Assembly (NCBI RefSeq): GCF_000166355.1
Contig: NC_014652.1
Location: 2,082,928 to 2,146,927 of the forward strand
Source: Caldicellulosiruptor hydrothermalis 108
GTDB lineage: Bacteria > Bacillota > Thermoanaerobacteria > Caldicellulosiruptorales > Caldicellulosiruptoraceae
DNA: 64,000 bases
Direction of reading: 5' to 3'
Positions 18,872-28,611 of this stretch are shown in pieces. How positions within the stretch are numbered: the first letter of the stretch is position 1; each line of letters starts with the position of its first letter. Below the pieces are notes generated by a model. It saw only the letters and a program-made list of their open reading frames with translations, was not told the origin of the DNA and did no database searches. Both the position numbers and the translations under genes were made by a program.

Positions 18872-20461
18872 CTACTGATTTCTCTCCCTGAAGTACTGCT
18901 CAAGCTGTCTGAGTGCCTCAGCTTTAACCTTGTCAACACCTGCTGCTTTGAGCTTCTTGTCAAGTGTTGCAAAAGCTTCATCCACGTTCTTTACCATACC
19001 CAAACATATTGGATTGTAATACTGTGTCATAACACTGTTGAGGTTTGCAATCTCTGTTTTTACCTTTGTCTGGTCAAGTGAGAATGAAGATAGTGGTGAG
19101 CTTACAAGCGCCTTCTTGATTGTGTTTCTGAGTGCAATGTAGTTATCATCCCAGCTTGCAAGTGGCAAGAACTGGTCTTTATTTGTAAACCAGAATCCTG
19201 CTGCATCTGGTGGATATGTGTTGTTCTCAGCTGTTACACCTTTTGGCAGGTCAATCTTGTTGTTCTTGATTATATAGTTTTTGCCTTGAATACCAAAGTA
19301 AACAAGATAGTTATATGATTTTTCTTCCATAATCAAGTCAAGGGCCATAAGTGTTCTTTCTGCATTTTTTGTCTTTGCAACAAGAGCAACACCATTGTTT
19401 ATATATGGGTCTGCTGGTCTGTGGCCTCTTTTATCAAATATTGGAATAACCTCAACCTTCCAACCTTTAGCTTTTGCATTTGCAAGATTGGACTGGATGT
19501 CTTGGCTATTTCCAAACGCAACAGCAGACTTCCCTTGGTCAAAAGCATCTTTGCTTCTCACCTTATTAGCATAAGCATTTCTGTTGATGTATCCTTTGTC
19601 GTACCATGACTTTACTTTCTTTGCTGCCTCTTTGAATGCAGGAAGTATTTCTTTGTCCATAATATAGTAAACTTTTGGTTTGGTGTCGTATATGGTTGTG
19701 AAAAGTCCTGTACCGCCTGTTGATACTCTTGCAACATCCTCCAAGTAATCTGTTTTTTCAACTAAAAGTCTCCACATAACTGAGTTCAAATCATATTGGT
19801 TGTCCAAGTTCATTGGCATCAAGCCTTTTTCGTTCTTCTTTACTGCAGCAAGGAATGGCTCAATATCATTGTATTTTTTGATTGGAGGCAACTTATATTT
19901 TTCTCTCAAATCGCCTCTTATAATTACAACGTCAGCTTTCCTGTCAGGTGTTGCAGTAGGAATCATGTAAATCTTGCCTTTTACCTTTGCCTCTTGCCAA
20001 GCAACAGGTGGTGTTGCTTTGTAGTGTCTTGGCATGTATTTTTTGATCATATCCATTGTAAGTTCCTTAAATCCACCTTTTGCAGCTTCCTGGAAGTAGA
20101 AGCACCAGTTCGCTGCATACATCCAGTCAACATTTTCTCCAGATGCCAAGATAAGCGGATATTTGTAGTTCAAATCTCCCCATCCAATGTAGTTAATCTC
20201 CATTGTTGCGTTGATGTCTTTTTGAAGCTTTTTGTTGAGCTCTTTCATAACGTTTGGAAATTCAGCTGGTGCATCACCCAAAAGATAACCAACAATCTTG
20301 ACAGGTTTTGACACATCAATGCTCGGGTCAAAACCGGGTGCAGTTCTTTTCGCCTTTGTTTGCGCACCAAAACCAACCGCAAACATTGAAATTAAAAGAG
20401 TTGAGAGGACAAAACATACTGTCAAGGTGATCGCTAAAAGCCTGAAGTTCTTTTTCATCAC
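18872..20461 (-). CDS. Extracellular binding protein of LplA-type sugar ABC importer
   Basis: This 529-residue solute-binding protein has a signal peptide (LLAITLTVCFVLSTLLISMF), and the mature part starts near PGFDPSIDVSKPVKIVGYLLG. Its large size and segments such as VDWMYAANWCFYFQEAAKGG and NSQDIQSNLANAKAKGWKVE are typical of the LplA/YtcQ family that works with LplB and YtcP permeases. It probably captures galacto-oligosaccharides released by the GH53 enzyme encoded next; this is inferred from position. There is no lipobox after the signal. A stem-loop precedes the gene (20493-20526) and another follows it (18796-18843), which may raise its mRNA level over the permeases. Confidence 0.9.
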   Translation of the reverse strand: MMKKNFRLLAITLTVCFVLSTLLISMFAVGFGAQTKAKRTAPGFDPSIDVSKPVKIVGYLLGDAPAEFPNVMKELNKKLQKDINATMEINYIGWGDLNYKYPLILASGENVDWMYAANWCFYFQEAAKGGFKELTMDMIKKYMPRHYKATPPVAWQEAKVKGKIYMIPTATPDRKADVVIIRGDLREKYKLPPIKKYNDIEPFLAAVKKNEKGLMPMNLDNQYDLNSVMWRLLVEKTDYLEDVARVSTGGTGLFTTIYDTKPKVYYIMDKEILPAFKEAAKKVKSWYDKGYINRNAYANKVRSKDAFDQGKSAVAFGNSQDIQSNLANAKAKGWKVEVIPIFDKRGHRPADPYINNGVALVAKTKNAERTLMALDLIMEEKSYNYLVYFGIQGKNYIIKNNKIDLPKGVTAENNTYPPDAAGFWFTNKDQFLPLASWDDNYIALRNTIKKALVSSPLSSFSLDQTKVKTEIANLNSVMTQYYNPICLGMVKNVDEAFATLDKKLKAAGVDKVKAEALRQLEQYFRERNQ

Positions 20462-20492
20462 GCAATCAACCTCCCTGATTCATTTTAATCTA

Positions 20493-20526
20493 TACCAACA
20501 GGCATTATAAAAAGTACCTGTTGATA
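20493..20526 (-). other. Intercistronic stem-loop before LplA-type binding protein gene
   Basis: TACCAACAGG (20493-20502) pairs with CCTGTTGATA (20517-20526), ten pairs with one wobble. It lies between the LplC-type permease stop and the binding-protein start, so it may protect the 5' end of a processed binding-protein message. Confidence 0.55.
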
Positions 20527-20533
20527 CCATTTT

Positions 20534-21412
20534 TTAGCCTTTTACAGCACCAAGTGTAATGCCTTTGACAAAATACCTTTGAACAAACGGGTACAAGAAA
20601 ATTATTGGACCTGTTGCAACAACTGTCATCGCAAGCTTTAAAGTCTCTTTTGGCATGTCTATTCGCACAACATTTTGCAGAATATTTGCCGCAACATTGA
20701 CACTTGACAGGATTAAATACAGCGTATACTGTAGAGGATACAAGCTCTGTTTTTCGATGAACATCATCGGCGTCCACCAGTCGTTCCAGTAATTGAGAGC
20801 TATAAAAAGTCCAATAGATGCCAAAGCTGGTTTTGAAAGTGGCAAAACAATTCTCAAGAATATTGTAAAATCTCCTGCGCCGTCAATCTTTGCTGACTCT
20901 ATCAAAGAGTCTGGAATAGAACCTCTAATAAAGTTGCGGAGAATCAAAATGTAAAACACATTGAAAAGTGGCACAAGTATGAGAACAAGTACATTGTTTT
21001 TTAAATGATAGTAATTTGCCAATATTATATAGTACGGAGCAAGGCCGCCGTTAAAAAGTGTTGTGAAGTACAGGAAGAAAGCTAATATATTTCTATATTT
21101 TACATCTTTTCTGTACATAACATACGCAGCCATTGTGGAAAGAAACAACGACAAACTTGTGCCAACGCTTGTTACTACAATGGTTACCAAGTAAGCTCTG
21201 AAAATTCTTTGAGGGTTTTGGAAAATGAGCTTATATGCACTGAGTGAAAATTCTCGTGGAATTAGAGTGTAACCGTGGTTTATGATATAGTTTTCTGAAG
21301 CAAACGAACTTACCACAAGCACAACAAAAGGTATGAAGGTAAATAGCCCGATTATTGTTATAAATATATATCCGACAATGTTAAAGAGGATATAATCCTT
21401 ACCCTTTCTCAA
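20534..21412 (-). CDS. ABC permease, LplC/YtcP type
   Basis: This 292-residue permease has about six membrane helices (IVGYIFITIIGLFTFIPFVVLVV at the N-terminus). The EAA-type loop IESAKIDGAGDFTIFLRIVL is followed by PLSKPALASIGLF, and the end FVKGITLGAVKG matches the LplC/YtcP family. It pairs with the LplB-type permease 26 bases upstream and the binding protein downstream. It is almost certainly powered by an ATPase encoded elsewhere. The cargo is probably galacto-oligosaccharide, from context. Confidence 0.92.
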   Translation of the reverse strand: MRKGKDYILFNIVGYIFITIIGLFTFIPFVVLVVSSFASENYIINHGYTLIPREFSLSAYKLIFQNPQRIFRAYLVTIVVTSVGTSLSLFLSTMAAYVMYRKDVKYRNILAFFLYFTTLFNGGLAPYYIILANYYHLKNNVLVLILVPLFNVFYILILRNFIRGSIPDSLIESAKIDGAGDFTIFLRIVLPLSKPALASIGLFIALNYWNDWWTPMMFIEKQSLYPLQYTLYLILSSVNVAANILQNVVRIDMPKETLKLAMTVVATGPIIFLYPFVQRYFVKGITLGAVKG

Positions 21413-21438
21413 CGTTCTCTCCCCTTTTAAGTCAAGAT

Positions 21439-22359
21439 TTAGAACAGTGCATAGTCTTTGTCATATCTTCTGACAAGCCAGTTGACAAGCATTATAATCA
21501 CAAAGCACAGCACAGACTGATAAGCACCTGCTGCTGACGCCATCCCAATATCCTGAACCTGCATGAGACTTCTGAACACAAGAGTGTCTATGATATCTGT
21601 ATAGTCAAGCAAAAGACCGTTATTACCTATTATCTGATAAAACATATCAAACTCGCCACGTAAAATTCTTCCAAGCGCAAGTAAAATTAATATTATCATT
21701 GTTGGTTTTAACATCGGGATTGTGATATAAAAGATTCTCTGGAAGATATTTGCGCCATCAATTATTGCTGCCTCATAACACTCTTCGTCAAATCCCATTA
21801 TAGCTGCAAGATATAAAACGCTTCCGTAACCTACCCATTTCCATACATATAACATTGGCAAAAGGAAATACCAGTAAGTAGGATTTGAGTAGATATCTAT
21901 AGGCTCACCACCAAGGTTTTTTATCAAGGTGTTAATAAGACCATAATCATAGTTGAAAAAGTTATACATCATAGCTGCCACAACAACCCATGATACAAAA
22001 TACGGTAAAAACATGACAGACTGGATGAACTTTTTAAATATCTTACCTGCAAGCTCGGCTATAAAAATTGCGCACGCAACTGAAAATACTGTGTATGCAG
22101 CTAAAAAAGCTAAGTTGTAAAGAATAGTGTTTTTTGTGACAAGCCAAGCTCTGCCCGAAGCAAAGAAATACTCAAAGTTTTTGAAGCCGTTCCATGGACT
22201 GAAAAGTATTCCATCTCGATAGTTGAACTCTTTAAAAGCAAGAACAATTCCACCCATCGGTATGTAGGCAAACAGAATGTAGTAAATTGCTACTGGTAAG
22301 AACATGGCATAAAGTACCTTGTTCTTTTTTATTTCATACCAAAAACCATTCTTTTTCAA
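21439..22359 (-). CDS. ABC permease, LplB type
   Basis: This 306-residue permease is the first gene after the two-component pair. Its N-terminus LYAMFLPVAIYYILFAYIPMGGIVLAFKEFNYRDGI is diagnostic of the LplB branch, and the EAA loop reads CYEAAIIDGANIFQRIFYITI. It ends VRRYDKDYALF, as LplB proteins usually do. It forms the pore with the LplC-type protein. A TATAAT element without a good -35 lies about 60 bases upstream (22421-22426), as expected for a promoter that needs an AraC-type activator such as the YesN protein encoded next door. Confidence 0.92.
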   Translation of the reverse strand: MKKNGFWYEIKKNKVLYAMFLPVAIYYILFAYIPMGGIVLAFKEFNYRDGILFSPWNGFKNFEYFFASGRAWLVTKNTILYNLAFLAAYTVFSVACAIFIAELAGKIFKKFIQSVMFLPYFVSWVVVAAMMYNFFNYDYGLINTLIKNLGGEPIDIYSNPTYWYFLLPMLYVWKWVGYGSVLYLAAIMGFDEECYEAAIIDGANIFQRIFYITIPMLKPTMIILILLALGRILRGEFDMFYQIIGNNGLLLDYTDIIDTLVFRSLMQVQDIGMASAAGAYQSVLCFVIIMLVNWLVRRYDKDYALF

Positions 22360-22420
22360 TTTCTGCCACTCCCTTTGTAGTGATTGAACAAATCATTTAT
22401 TTTCGCTTCTTCTATTTCTT

Positions 22421-22426
22421 ATTATA
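22421..22426 (-). promoter_or_regulatory. Candidate -10 of the LplB-type importer operon
   Basis: The minus strand has TATAAT with no recognisable -35 at 16-18 bases. This suits activation by the upstream AraC-type regulator and suggests the importer has its own inducible start behind the 22490-22533 terminator. Confidence 0.4.
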
Positions 22427-22489
22427 AAAGGTCAGTTAAAAATTCATATCAGACAAAATTAATATTTTCTTTGTAAAATTAAGATGATA

Positions 22490-22533
22490 AAAATTGCAAA
22501 AAAATAAAAGCTGGCCTTTCAAAACCAGCTTTC
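22490..22533 (-). terminator. Terminator after the YesM-type kinase gene
   Basis: On the minus strand AAAGCTGG pairs with CCAGCTTT (stem 22507-22532) and is followed by TATTTTTTTGC. It uncouples the regulator pair from the importer operon. Confidence 0.88.
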
Positions 22534-22581
22534 CTATCTTTTTGAGCATTGCAAGGAGAAAAAATTATAATGCTGCTGTGG

Positions 22582-24366
22582 CTATTCTTCCACAGGAAAC
22601 AGGACTTTTGCAACTGTTTTCTCGTTGATTTTGCTCTCGTAAAACAGTCCAGCTTCATTTCCAAAATAGATTTTCAATCTCTCGTTTATATTTTTTATAC
22701 CAAAACCATGTCCTTTTGACGTCTCAACCTCTCCCTTCTTTATCTTTTCAAGAACTTCTTTAGAGATTCCAACGCCATCATCAATAACATATATCGCAGC
22801 CATTTTGTCATCTATTATTTCGCCTTTTATGATTATAGTACCTTTCTGCTCGTCTTTTTCCAAAATTCCATGGTGAATAGAATTTTCAACAAGCGGCTGA
22901 AGTGTCAGTTTTGGTATCCGCGCTTGTAGGAGTTTTTGTGGAACATCTATCTTAAGGTCAATGCAGTTGTCAAACCTGTAATTTTGAATCATCACATAGG
23001 CTTTTACATGTTCTATCTCATTTTCCACTGTTACAACATCCTCACCCTTGCTAAGACTTAACTTATAAAACTGAGAAAGAGAGGTTACAAGCCTTGAAAT
23101 ATCTTCATTTTTGTTCTTAATTGCAATCCAGTTTATAAGGTCAAGGGTGTTGTACAAAAAATGAGGATTTATCTGTGACTGAAGAGCTTTGAGTTCCAAA
23201 TTTTTCTTCTCCTTGCCAAGCTGGTACTGCTCATGCAAAAGTTCTTTTATCTTCTTTAGCATATAGTTGAAGGTATATATGAGCTGCCCCACCTCATCTT
23301 GAGAGTGGGAATCCAGCTCTATATTGAAATCACCTTTTTCGATAACCTTTTTCATATTATGAGTAAGTCTTTTAATTCTTGATGTGCTTGACGTCGCTGC
23401 CCAGAAAGCAAATATCAATGTAAAAGGTGCAATCAAGAATATCATGAAAAAGACCTGTTTAATAGTCTTTATATTAAGCTCATGAATCTCTTTGTAAGGT
23501 GTAACCAGTACAAGATACCAATCTGTATCACTAATACTCCTTGTTCGAACAAGAAGTTTCTCTCCCCCTACCTCCATCTCAACAACATTTGCCTCTTGAG
23601 ATGATATATTCTTTTCTATCCCTTTTATTATCTCCCCAATGGATAAATTTGTTCTATTTAAAGAACGTGCAACCACTTCACCATTTGAATTGACAATAAA
23701 AGCAAGTGTTCTGCTTGTAAACAAAGCCTGATTTAGAATTCTTTCAATTTCAGCAATTGAGATATCCGCTCTGAGCGCAGCTCTGTATTCACTAATATTC
23801 TTAGGGTCTGGAATCAGTCTTATCAAAGACACAACATCTTTTCGCGCAACATTTAGCATTTTGGGAGTAACCCAAGCAAAAAGCTCCCCTTTTAAAACCA
23901 TCTGCTGATACCATGGAAGCTTTTCAATCCGCTCAAAGAGAAAATAGCTATCTGTCTCGCTGAGCTTAGCCAATCCCTGTGTCATATAAATTGAGATGCT
24001 GAGTATGTCAAAATTTTGGCATGTGCTGTAAAAAAGTCTTGTAAATCTCTGGGAGTCTACAAGCCAGTTACCTATATTTTCGTAGTAATAGTCATCAGGC
24101 CTGTTTACAAGCTCTTGCACAGTTGAATCAAGAGCTAAAATGTTCAGTACATTTTTGACTGATGACACCCTGTTTTCTAAGAAAGAAGCTGTCTGGTCCA
24201 CAATCTTGCCAGAAGAATAAATAGCCTGTTTTTCGACATCCCTTCCAACAATAACGTAGTTCATAAAAGAAAATATGCCAAATGATATTAAAATAACAAA
24301 CATATATGAAGCAAACAATTTGTATTTTATACTCATATTTGAAAAAGTATTTGCAATCCTTTTCAT
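22582..24366 (-). CDS. YesM-type sensor histidine kinase
   Basis: This 594-residue membrane kinase has two transmembrane helices (about 16-36 and 290-312) bracketing an extracellular sensing domain of roughly 250 residues (dCache-like). A HAMP segment (TSSTSRIKRLTHNMKKVIEKGDF), a coiled coil, the His_kinase block LQSQINPHFLYNTLDLIN with the phospho-accepting His, and an HATPase with VIDDGVGIS and GHGFGIKNINERL follow. It phosphorylates the YesN-type regulator, whose gene overlaps its start by four bases. The likely signal is an oligosaccharide of galactan, given the importer and GH53 gene downstream; that is inference. Confidence 0.92.
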   Translation of the reverse strand: MKRIANTFSNMSIKYKLFASYMFVILISFGIFSFMNYVIVGRDVEKQAIYSSGKIVDQTASFLENRVSSVKNVLNILALDSTVQELVNRPDDYYYENIGNWLVDSQRFTRLFYSTCQNFDILSISIYMTQGLAKLSETDSYFLFERIEKLPWYQQMVLKGELFAWVTPKMLNVARKDVVSLIRLIPDPKNISEYRAALRADISIAEIERILNQALFTSRTLAFIVNSNGEVVARSLNRTNLSIGEIIKGIEKNISSQEANVVEMEVGGEKLLVRTRSISDTDWYLVLVTPYKEIHELNIKTIKQVFFMIFLIAPFTLIFAFWAATSSTSRIKRLTHNMKKVIEKGDFNIELDSHSQDEVGQLIYTFNYMLKKIKELLHEQYQLGKEKKNLELKALQSQINPHFLYNTLDLINWIAIKNKNEDISRLVTSLSQFYKLSLSKGEDVVTVENEIEHVKAYVMIQNYRFDNCIDLKIDVPQKLLQARIPKLTLQPLVENSIHHGILEKDEQKGTIIIKGEIIDDKMAAIYVIDDGVGISKEVLEKIKKGEVETSKGHGFGIKNINERLKIYFGNEAGLFYESKINEKTVAKVLFPVEE

Positions 24367-25925
24367 ACATAATACCTCTCTCTAAATTCAGATGGAGTCA
24401 TTCCAACCTTCTTTTTGAACAGGGCTGAGAAATAATTCGGGTCTCCAAATCCAACTCTCTCTGCAATCTCATATAGCTTGATGCTATTATCTTTTAGAAG
24501 CTGCTTGGCTTTTTCAATTCTGACTTCAGTTATATAATCGTTGAGTGTCTTACCAGTTGCTTTTTTGAACATACTACACAAATAATTTGGACTGAAATAA
24601 AAATGGTTAGCTATCTTTTGAACACTCAGATGCTTGTCATAGAAGTTTTCTTCAATAAACCTCATTATCTGATACACCTTTCGATTTAAATTGCCACGTG
24701 TTGTAAATAGCTCAAATATTCCATCAAGCGTCTCATAAATAACCTCTTTTAACTGGTTTAAAGTAAGCTTTTGTTCTATTTCGCGCCATTTTTTTGCTCT
24801 CCCAGCTTCATCTAAAAGCTGTGTTATTTTTCTTTGTCTCCCTACTTGGTATGCAATCAAGAGCATCTCAAAAAATATATTTTTTACCTTTTCAATCTCA
24901 ACGCCTTGATTTGACTTAAGCCAAAAATACAGCTTCTCTATCTCATCTTTAGCCCTCTTTACATCATCCCTTTTTAGATATTCCTCAAATTTTTCAAAGT
25001 CAAAATTAATTTCCTGTTCTCTTTTGTCTACAAAATCCTCATATGTATACGAATTGCCAAAACCATTATAAAATACATTTTTCTTGAGTATCTTGAGCAT
25101 ATTTTCAATGCTCTCTTTTACTTGACTTGCCTTTATCGAGGTAGCAACCATCAGGCAAATCTCTCCTTTTTGTAAAAAAACCTCTTTTAGTATATTCGCT
25201 GCCTTGTTTATATCAATCTCACTTTTTTCGCTGTAAATAAGAACAAAACTGTTCTGTGATAAAAACGAAAATAACACAGCAATTCTTGATGTAAAGTCTT
25301 GACCCAAAACTTGGTTATATATTTCTTTTGATACTATTCCATCCAGATGGTCCTCTTCAGCCTTCCAGTCTACAAATCCTACAATAACATCTAATGTTGA
25401 GGTTAAAAAATGTTCGGCAGCATACTTTTGGAAAATGCTATAATCTGTGTGGTCTTTTAACAGCTGCTGAACAAGCTGTGTAGCAGCGTAATATATACTC
25501 TCATTGTAATGTTCTTTCAGCCTTTCTTTTTCTTCCTCTTCTTTTCTCTCAAACTCTATAATCTTCACAACTTTTTTCATTGTGCTTTTAATCTTTTCTA
25601 TATCGAGAGGTTTTTCAATGTAGTCAATTGCATTCAAACGGATGGCTGACAAAAGATACTCCTTTTCTGCATAGCCACTTATAAAGACTATTTTACATTT
25701 TGGAAAAATATTTTTTAACCTCTTTGAAAATTCAATGCCATCCATCCGTGGCATTCTTACATCGCACAGCAGAATATCGGGAGTGTAACTTTTTACAATT
25801 TCCAAAGCTTCTTGACCATTTTTAGCACTCTTAATTTCTCCAATCCCAAGCTCATTCCATGGTATCAATGTTTCAAGACTTTCTCGGGTTATCCTCTCAT
25901 CTTCTACAATCAAAAGCTTAAACAT
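24363..25925 (-). CDS. YesN-type response regulator with AraC output domain
   Basis: This 520-residue regulator has a receiver (about 1-120; KLLIVEDERITRESL, phospho-acceptor Asp in LLCDVRMPRMDG, Lys in YIEKPLD), a middle helical region and a C-terminal AraC double HTH (VQKIANHFYFSPNYLCSMFK and LYEIAERVGFGDPNYFSALFKK). All receiver residues are intact. It forms a four-base-overlap pair with the kinase, so the two are translationally coupled. A minus-strand TATAAT lies upstream near 25996-26001. The probable targets are the importer and galactanase genes directly downstream. Confidence 0.92.
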   Translation of the reverse strand: MFKLLIVEDERITRESLETLIPWNELGIGEIKSAKNGQEALEIVKSYTPDILLCDVRMPRMDGIEFSKRLKNIFPKCKIVFISGYAEKEYLLSAIRLNAIDYIEKPLDIEKIKSTMKKVVKIIEFERKEEEEKERLKEHYNESIYYAATQLVQQLLKDHTDYSIFQKYAAEHFLTSTLDVIVGFVDWKAEEDHLDGIVSKEIYNQVLGQDFTSRIAVLFSFLSQNSFVLIYSEKSEIDINKAANILKEVFLQKGEICLMVATSIKASQVKESIENMLKILKKNVFYNGFGNSYTYEDFVDKREQEINFDFEKFEEYLKRDDVKRAKDEIEKLYFWLKSNQGVEIEKVKNIFFEMLLIAYQVGRQRKITQLLDEAGRAKKWREIEQKLTLNQLKEVIYETLDGIFELFTTRGNLNRKVYQIMRFIEENFYDKHLSVQKIANHFYFSPNYLCSMFKKATGKTLNDYITEVRIEKAKQLLKDNSIKLYEIAERVGFGDPNYFSALFKKKVGMTPSEFRERYYV

Positions 25926-26029
25926 TTTATTAGCTTTCCTCCCAACAGAGAAAAAAGGTTAAACTTGCACAACTTTTTGTAGGCTTTCTACTTGAATATT
26001 ATACACCATGTGAACTCTTTAAGTAGCTA

Positions 26030-26083
26030 AAAAATAAAAAAAAGCCTGTCCATCTTCCTTTGCACCTTATAAAGTGGACAGGC
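26030..26083 (-). terminator. Terminator after the small winged-helix gene
   Basis: GCCTGTCCA (26044-26052) pairs with TGGACAGGC (26075-26083). On the minus strand the stem is followed by TTTTTTTTATTTTT, a very strong T-run. Confidence 0.9.
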
Positions 26084-26101
26084 AACAAGTTTTTTAAGTG
26101 C

Positions 26102-26278
26102 TTATTTTGCTTTGTAAAAGCAACGTTTTGGTGACTCTATCAGACCTTCACTTTTTAGTTCCTTGATAGCTTTTTCAACCTCTTTTTTGTCAAGCCCTGT
26201 CTTTTGAACAATATCCTGAGTTTTCATCGGCTCTGGAGAACTCTTCAAAGCCTCTAAGACCATCTCTCTTGCGCTCAT
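26102..26278 (-). CDS. Small stand-alone winged-helix protein
   Basis: This 58-residue protein consists of one winged helix-turn-helix: SAREMVLEALKSSPEPMKTQDIVQKTG, then DKKEVEKAIKELKSEGLIESP. It resembles the small MarR/FaeA-like winged helices used for DNA or protein contact. I chose ATG at 26278 since AGAGGGGAG lies nine bases before it; the in-frame ATG at 26287 abuts that site. It is monocistronic, with a strong terminator. Target and role are unknown. It is not obviously tied to the galactan regulators next to it. Confidence 0.75.
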   Translation of the reverse strand: MSAREMVLEALKSSPEPMKTQDIVQKTGLDKKEVEKAIKELKSEGLIESPKRCFYKAK

Positions 26279-26430
26279 AAAAGTCATCTCCCCTCTAATA
26301 TAAATTCCTTACAGTATCTTTTGCTTTCAATACATTTTTATACCACCATTTTGCTTCTTTATAACAGCATCTTCACCTTAAAGTGATATAATTATATATG
26401 TAAACTCTGCAAAAGAAGGAGATGATGAGC

Positions 26431-27138
26431 ATGAAAAGCTTATTATCTTCTTCATACATTTTGATGTTTGATGAGTATTATTCTTTTCAGCCAAGACTTA
26501 AAGAGATGTGCACTTGCATTGACCTCAAAGACCTTTCTTCAATTAGATACATGTGTTCAAAAAAGGTGCTTGACTCAATCTCAGAAAAGATAAAAAAAGT
26601 TGAAAATTCCTTGTTCTTTCTTGGCGCTGGCGAATATCATCACTTTACATATATGCTCTTAAAAAAATTTGATAAAACCCTTTCTTTAATAGTCATAGAC
26701 AAACACGTTGACTATTCAGATACATACCAAGGATTTATAACATGCGGTTCATGGTTAAAAGATGCAGCAGGATTAAATCAAATTGTCGAAATCTTTGTTC
26801 TCTCAGAGGAGAAAAAAAATGTGCACAACAGTAAAATCAAAATTTTTTCACCACTTGAATACAAAAAAATAAAACCTCGCCTACCAGTTTATATAAGCAT
26901 TGACAAAGACATCTTGACAAAGTCCTCAATAAACACAACTTGGGACCAGGGACACTGCCAGCCAAAAACCTTAATCGAAATAGTTTCACATTTCTCATCA
27001 GCTTTTGAAATAGTTGGAGCAGATATTTGTGGTGAACCACCTGCGCAGTTTTTCTCACCTGAACACAAAAAAAGCGAAGATATAAATTTAAAACTCCTTC
27101 TACTGCTCACAGCAAAATCTCAAAGTATTGTCGCATGA
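26431..27138 (+). CDS. Divergent arginase-fold (ureohydrolase family) protein
   Basis: This 235-residue protein has the metal-site pattern of the arginase/agmatinase superfamily: GAGEYHHFTY near residue 68, VIDKHVDYSD near 91 (the D-x-H-x-D motif), YISIDKDIL near 158 (S-x-D-x-D) and VGADICGEPP near 207. All expected metal ligands (His, Asp, His, Asp, Asp, Asp) are present, so it should be an Mn-dependent hydrolase, but the substrate loops differ from known arginases and the chain is short (usual length 280-310). I chose ATG at 26431: AAGGAG ends nine bases before it, while ATGs at 26422 and 26425 are too close. It is monocistronic and convergent with xylA. The substrate is unknown. Confidence 0.78.
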   Translation: MKSLLSSSYILMFDEYYSFQPRLKEMCTCIDLKDLSSIRYMCSKKVLDSISEKIKKVENSLFFLGAGEYHHFTYMLLKKFDKTLSLIVIDKHVDYSDTYQGFITCGSWLKDAAGLNQIVEIFVLSEEKKNVHNSKIKIFSPLEYKKIKPRLPVYISIDKDILTKSSINTTWDQGHCQPKTLIEIVSHFSSAFEIVGADICGEPPAQFFSPEHKKSEDINLKLLLLLTAKSQSIVA

Positions 27139-27166
27139 AAAAAGCTGGAAGGAGCTTCCTTCCAGC
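27130..27166. terminator. Terminator of xylA, shared with the convergent arginase-like gene
   Basis: GCTGGAAGGA (27144-27153) pairs with TCCTTCCAGC (27157-27166). The minus strand continues TTTTTTCATGC, a good T-run for xylA. The plus strand continues CTTTAGTTT and could also stop the arginase-like gene. Confidence 0.85.
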
Positions 27167-27187
27167 CTTTAGTTTACAATATTGGTC

Positions 27188-28504
27188 TTATTCAGTGAAC
27201 ATATATTTATTTAAAATCATCTCAAGAAGTTCTTGCTTGCCAGATTTATTTTCTATCTTGTCAAGAGACAGAGCATATTCCTCTAACATCTTGAAGTTTG
27301 CTTCACCGCTTACAATCTTAGCGCCGATTCCTTCTTTGTAGCTCTTGTATCTCTCATCTATAAATTTATCAAATACGCCATTTTTAACAAGCTTATACGC
27401 AATCTTGAAGCCTTTAGCAAAAGCATCCATACCAGCAATGTGACCAATTACTAAATCTTCAAGCTCAAATGAACCTCTTCTTACCTTTGCGTCAAAGTTG
27501 AGTCCGCCTTTGTCAAAGCCGCCCATCTTGATAACCTCATACATAGCAAGCGTGGTAAGTCTTACATCTGTTGGGAACTGGTCTGTATCCCAGCCCAAAA
27601 GCAAATCGCCCATGTTAGCATCAATTGAACCAAGCATGTTGTTTATTCGCGCAAATCTCAACTCATGGTGGAAATCATGTCCTGCTAAAGTTGCATGGTT
27701 TACCTCTATGTTGAGCTTGAAGTATTTGTCAAGATCATACTTTTTCAAAAATCCATATACATGAGCAGCATCAAAATCGTACTGATGTTTAGTTGGTTCT
27801 TTTGGCTTTGGTTCAATCAAAAACTGACCGTCAAACCCTATCTCTTTTGCATAGTCAACTGCCATGCGCAAAAATCTTGCCAAGTTGTCAAGCTCAAGCT
27901 CCATGTCGGTGTTCAAAAGTGTCTCATAACCTTCTCTTCCGCCCCAGAACACATAGTTTTCGCCGCCAAGCTCCTTTGTAACCTCTAACGCCTTTTTCAC
28001 CTGCGCTGCTGCATATGCAAAAACATCGGCATTGCAGGATGTTGCAGCACCATGAACATATCGCGGATGTGAAAATAGGTTTGCTGTTCCCCACAAAACT
28101 TTTGTTTTGCTTGTCTTTAAGTATTCTTTGATCATAGAAACTATCTCATCCAAGTTCTTGTTTGTTTCTCTTAAATTTTCTCCTTCAGGTGCAATGTCTC
28201 TGTCGTGGAAGCAGAAAAATGGAACATTTAGCTTTTCAAAAAACTCAAATGCGGCTTCAACTCTTGCCTTTGCGTTGTCCATTGGATTTGAGAACCTGTC
28301 CCACGGACGAACAATTGTAGGTTGTCCAAACGGGTCAGCTCCAGTTGCACAGAATGTATGCCAGTAAGCAACTGCAAAACGAAGGTGGTCTTTTAAAGGC
28401 TTGCCGTCAATGATTTCGTCAGGATTGTAATACTTGAAAGCAAATGGATTGTCTGATTGTGGACCCTCGTACTTTACTCCTGGAATATCTTTGAAGTACT
28501 TCAT
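27188..28504 (-). CDS. xylA: Xylose isomerase
   Basis: This 438-residue cytoplasmic enzyme converts D-xylose to D-xylulose. Hallmarks are [13 protein letters not shown] with catalytic base H100, [37 protein letters not shown] with metal ligands, [19 protein letters not shown]-like residues (here [18 protein letters not shown]), and [19 protein letters not shown]. Length and motifs match group II (long) xylose isomerases of thermophilic Clostridia. It is monocistronic between a strong promoter/XylR box and a terminator. The kinase gene xylB is not here but about 28 kb away, under a different regulator. The leader is about 100 bases. Confidence 0.97.
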   Translation of the reverse strand: MKYFKDIPGVKYEGPQSDNPFAFKYYNPDEIIDGKPLKDHLRFAVAYWHTFCATGADPFGQPTIVRPWDRFSNPMDNAKARVEAAFEFFEKLNVPFFCFHDRDIAPEGENLRETNKNLDEIVSMIKEYLKTSKTKVLWGTANLFSHPRYVHGAATSCNADVFAYAAAQVKKALEVTKELGGENYVFWGGREGYETLLNTDMELELDNLARFLRMAVDYAKEIGFDGQFLIEPKPKEPTKHQYDFDAAHVYGFLKKYDLDKYFKLNIEVNHATLAGHDFHHELRFARINNMLGSIDANMGDLLLGWDTDQFPTDVRLTTLAMYEVIKMGGFDKGGLNFDAKVRRGSFELEDLVIGHIAGMDAFAKGFKIAYKLVKNGVFDKFIDERYKSYKEGIGAKIVSGEANFKMLEEYALSLDKIENKSGKQELLEMILNKYMFTE

Positions 28505-28582
28505 TTTATAAATTCACTCTCCTTCTATAATAAATAATTTTTTTAACTAAACCTTATTTTTTAAACATGCCAGTACGCGTAC

Positions 28583-28607
28583 TTAGTTTGTTTATTAAAC
28601 AAACTAA
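28583..28607 (-). promoter_or_regulatory. Perfect XylR (ROK) operator on the xylA start site
   Basis: This 25-bp perfect palindrome has arms TTAGTTTGTTTA and TAAACAAACTAA around a central T. It matches the known form of Firmicute XylR boxes. It begins four bases downstream of the xylA -10 and covers the expected start point, which suggests repression by blocking polymerase. Confidence 0.88.
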
Positions 28608-28611
28608 CATC

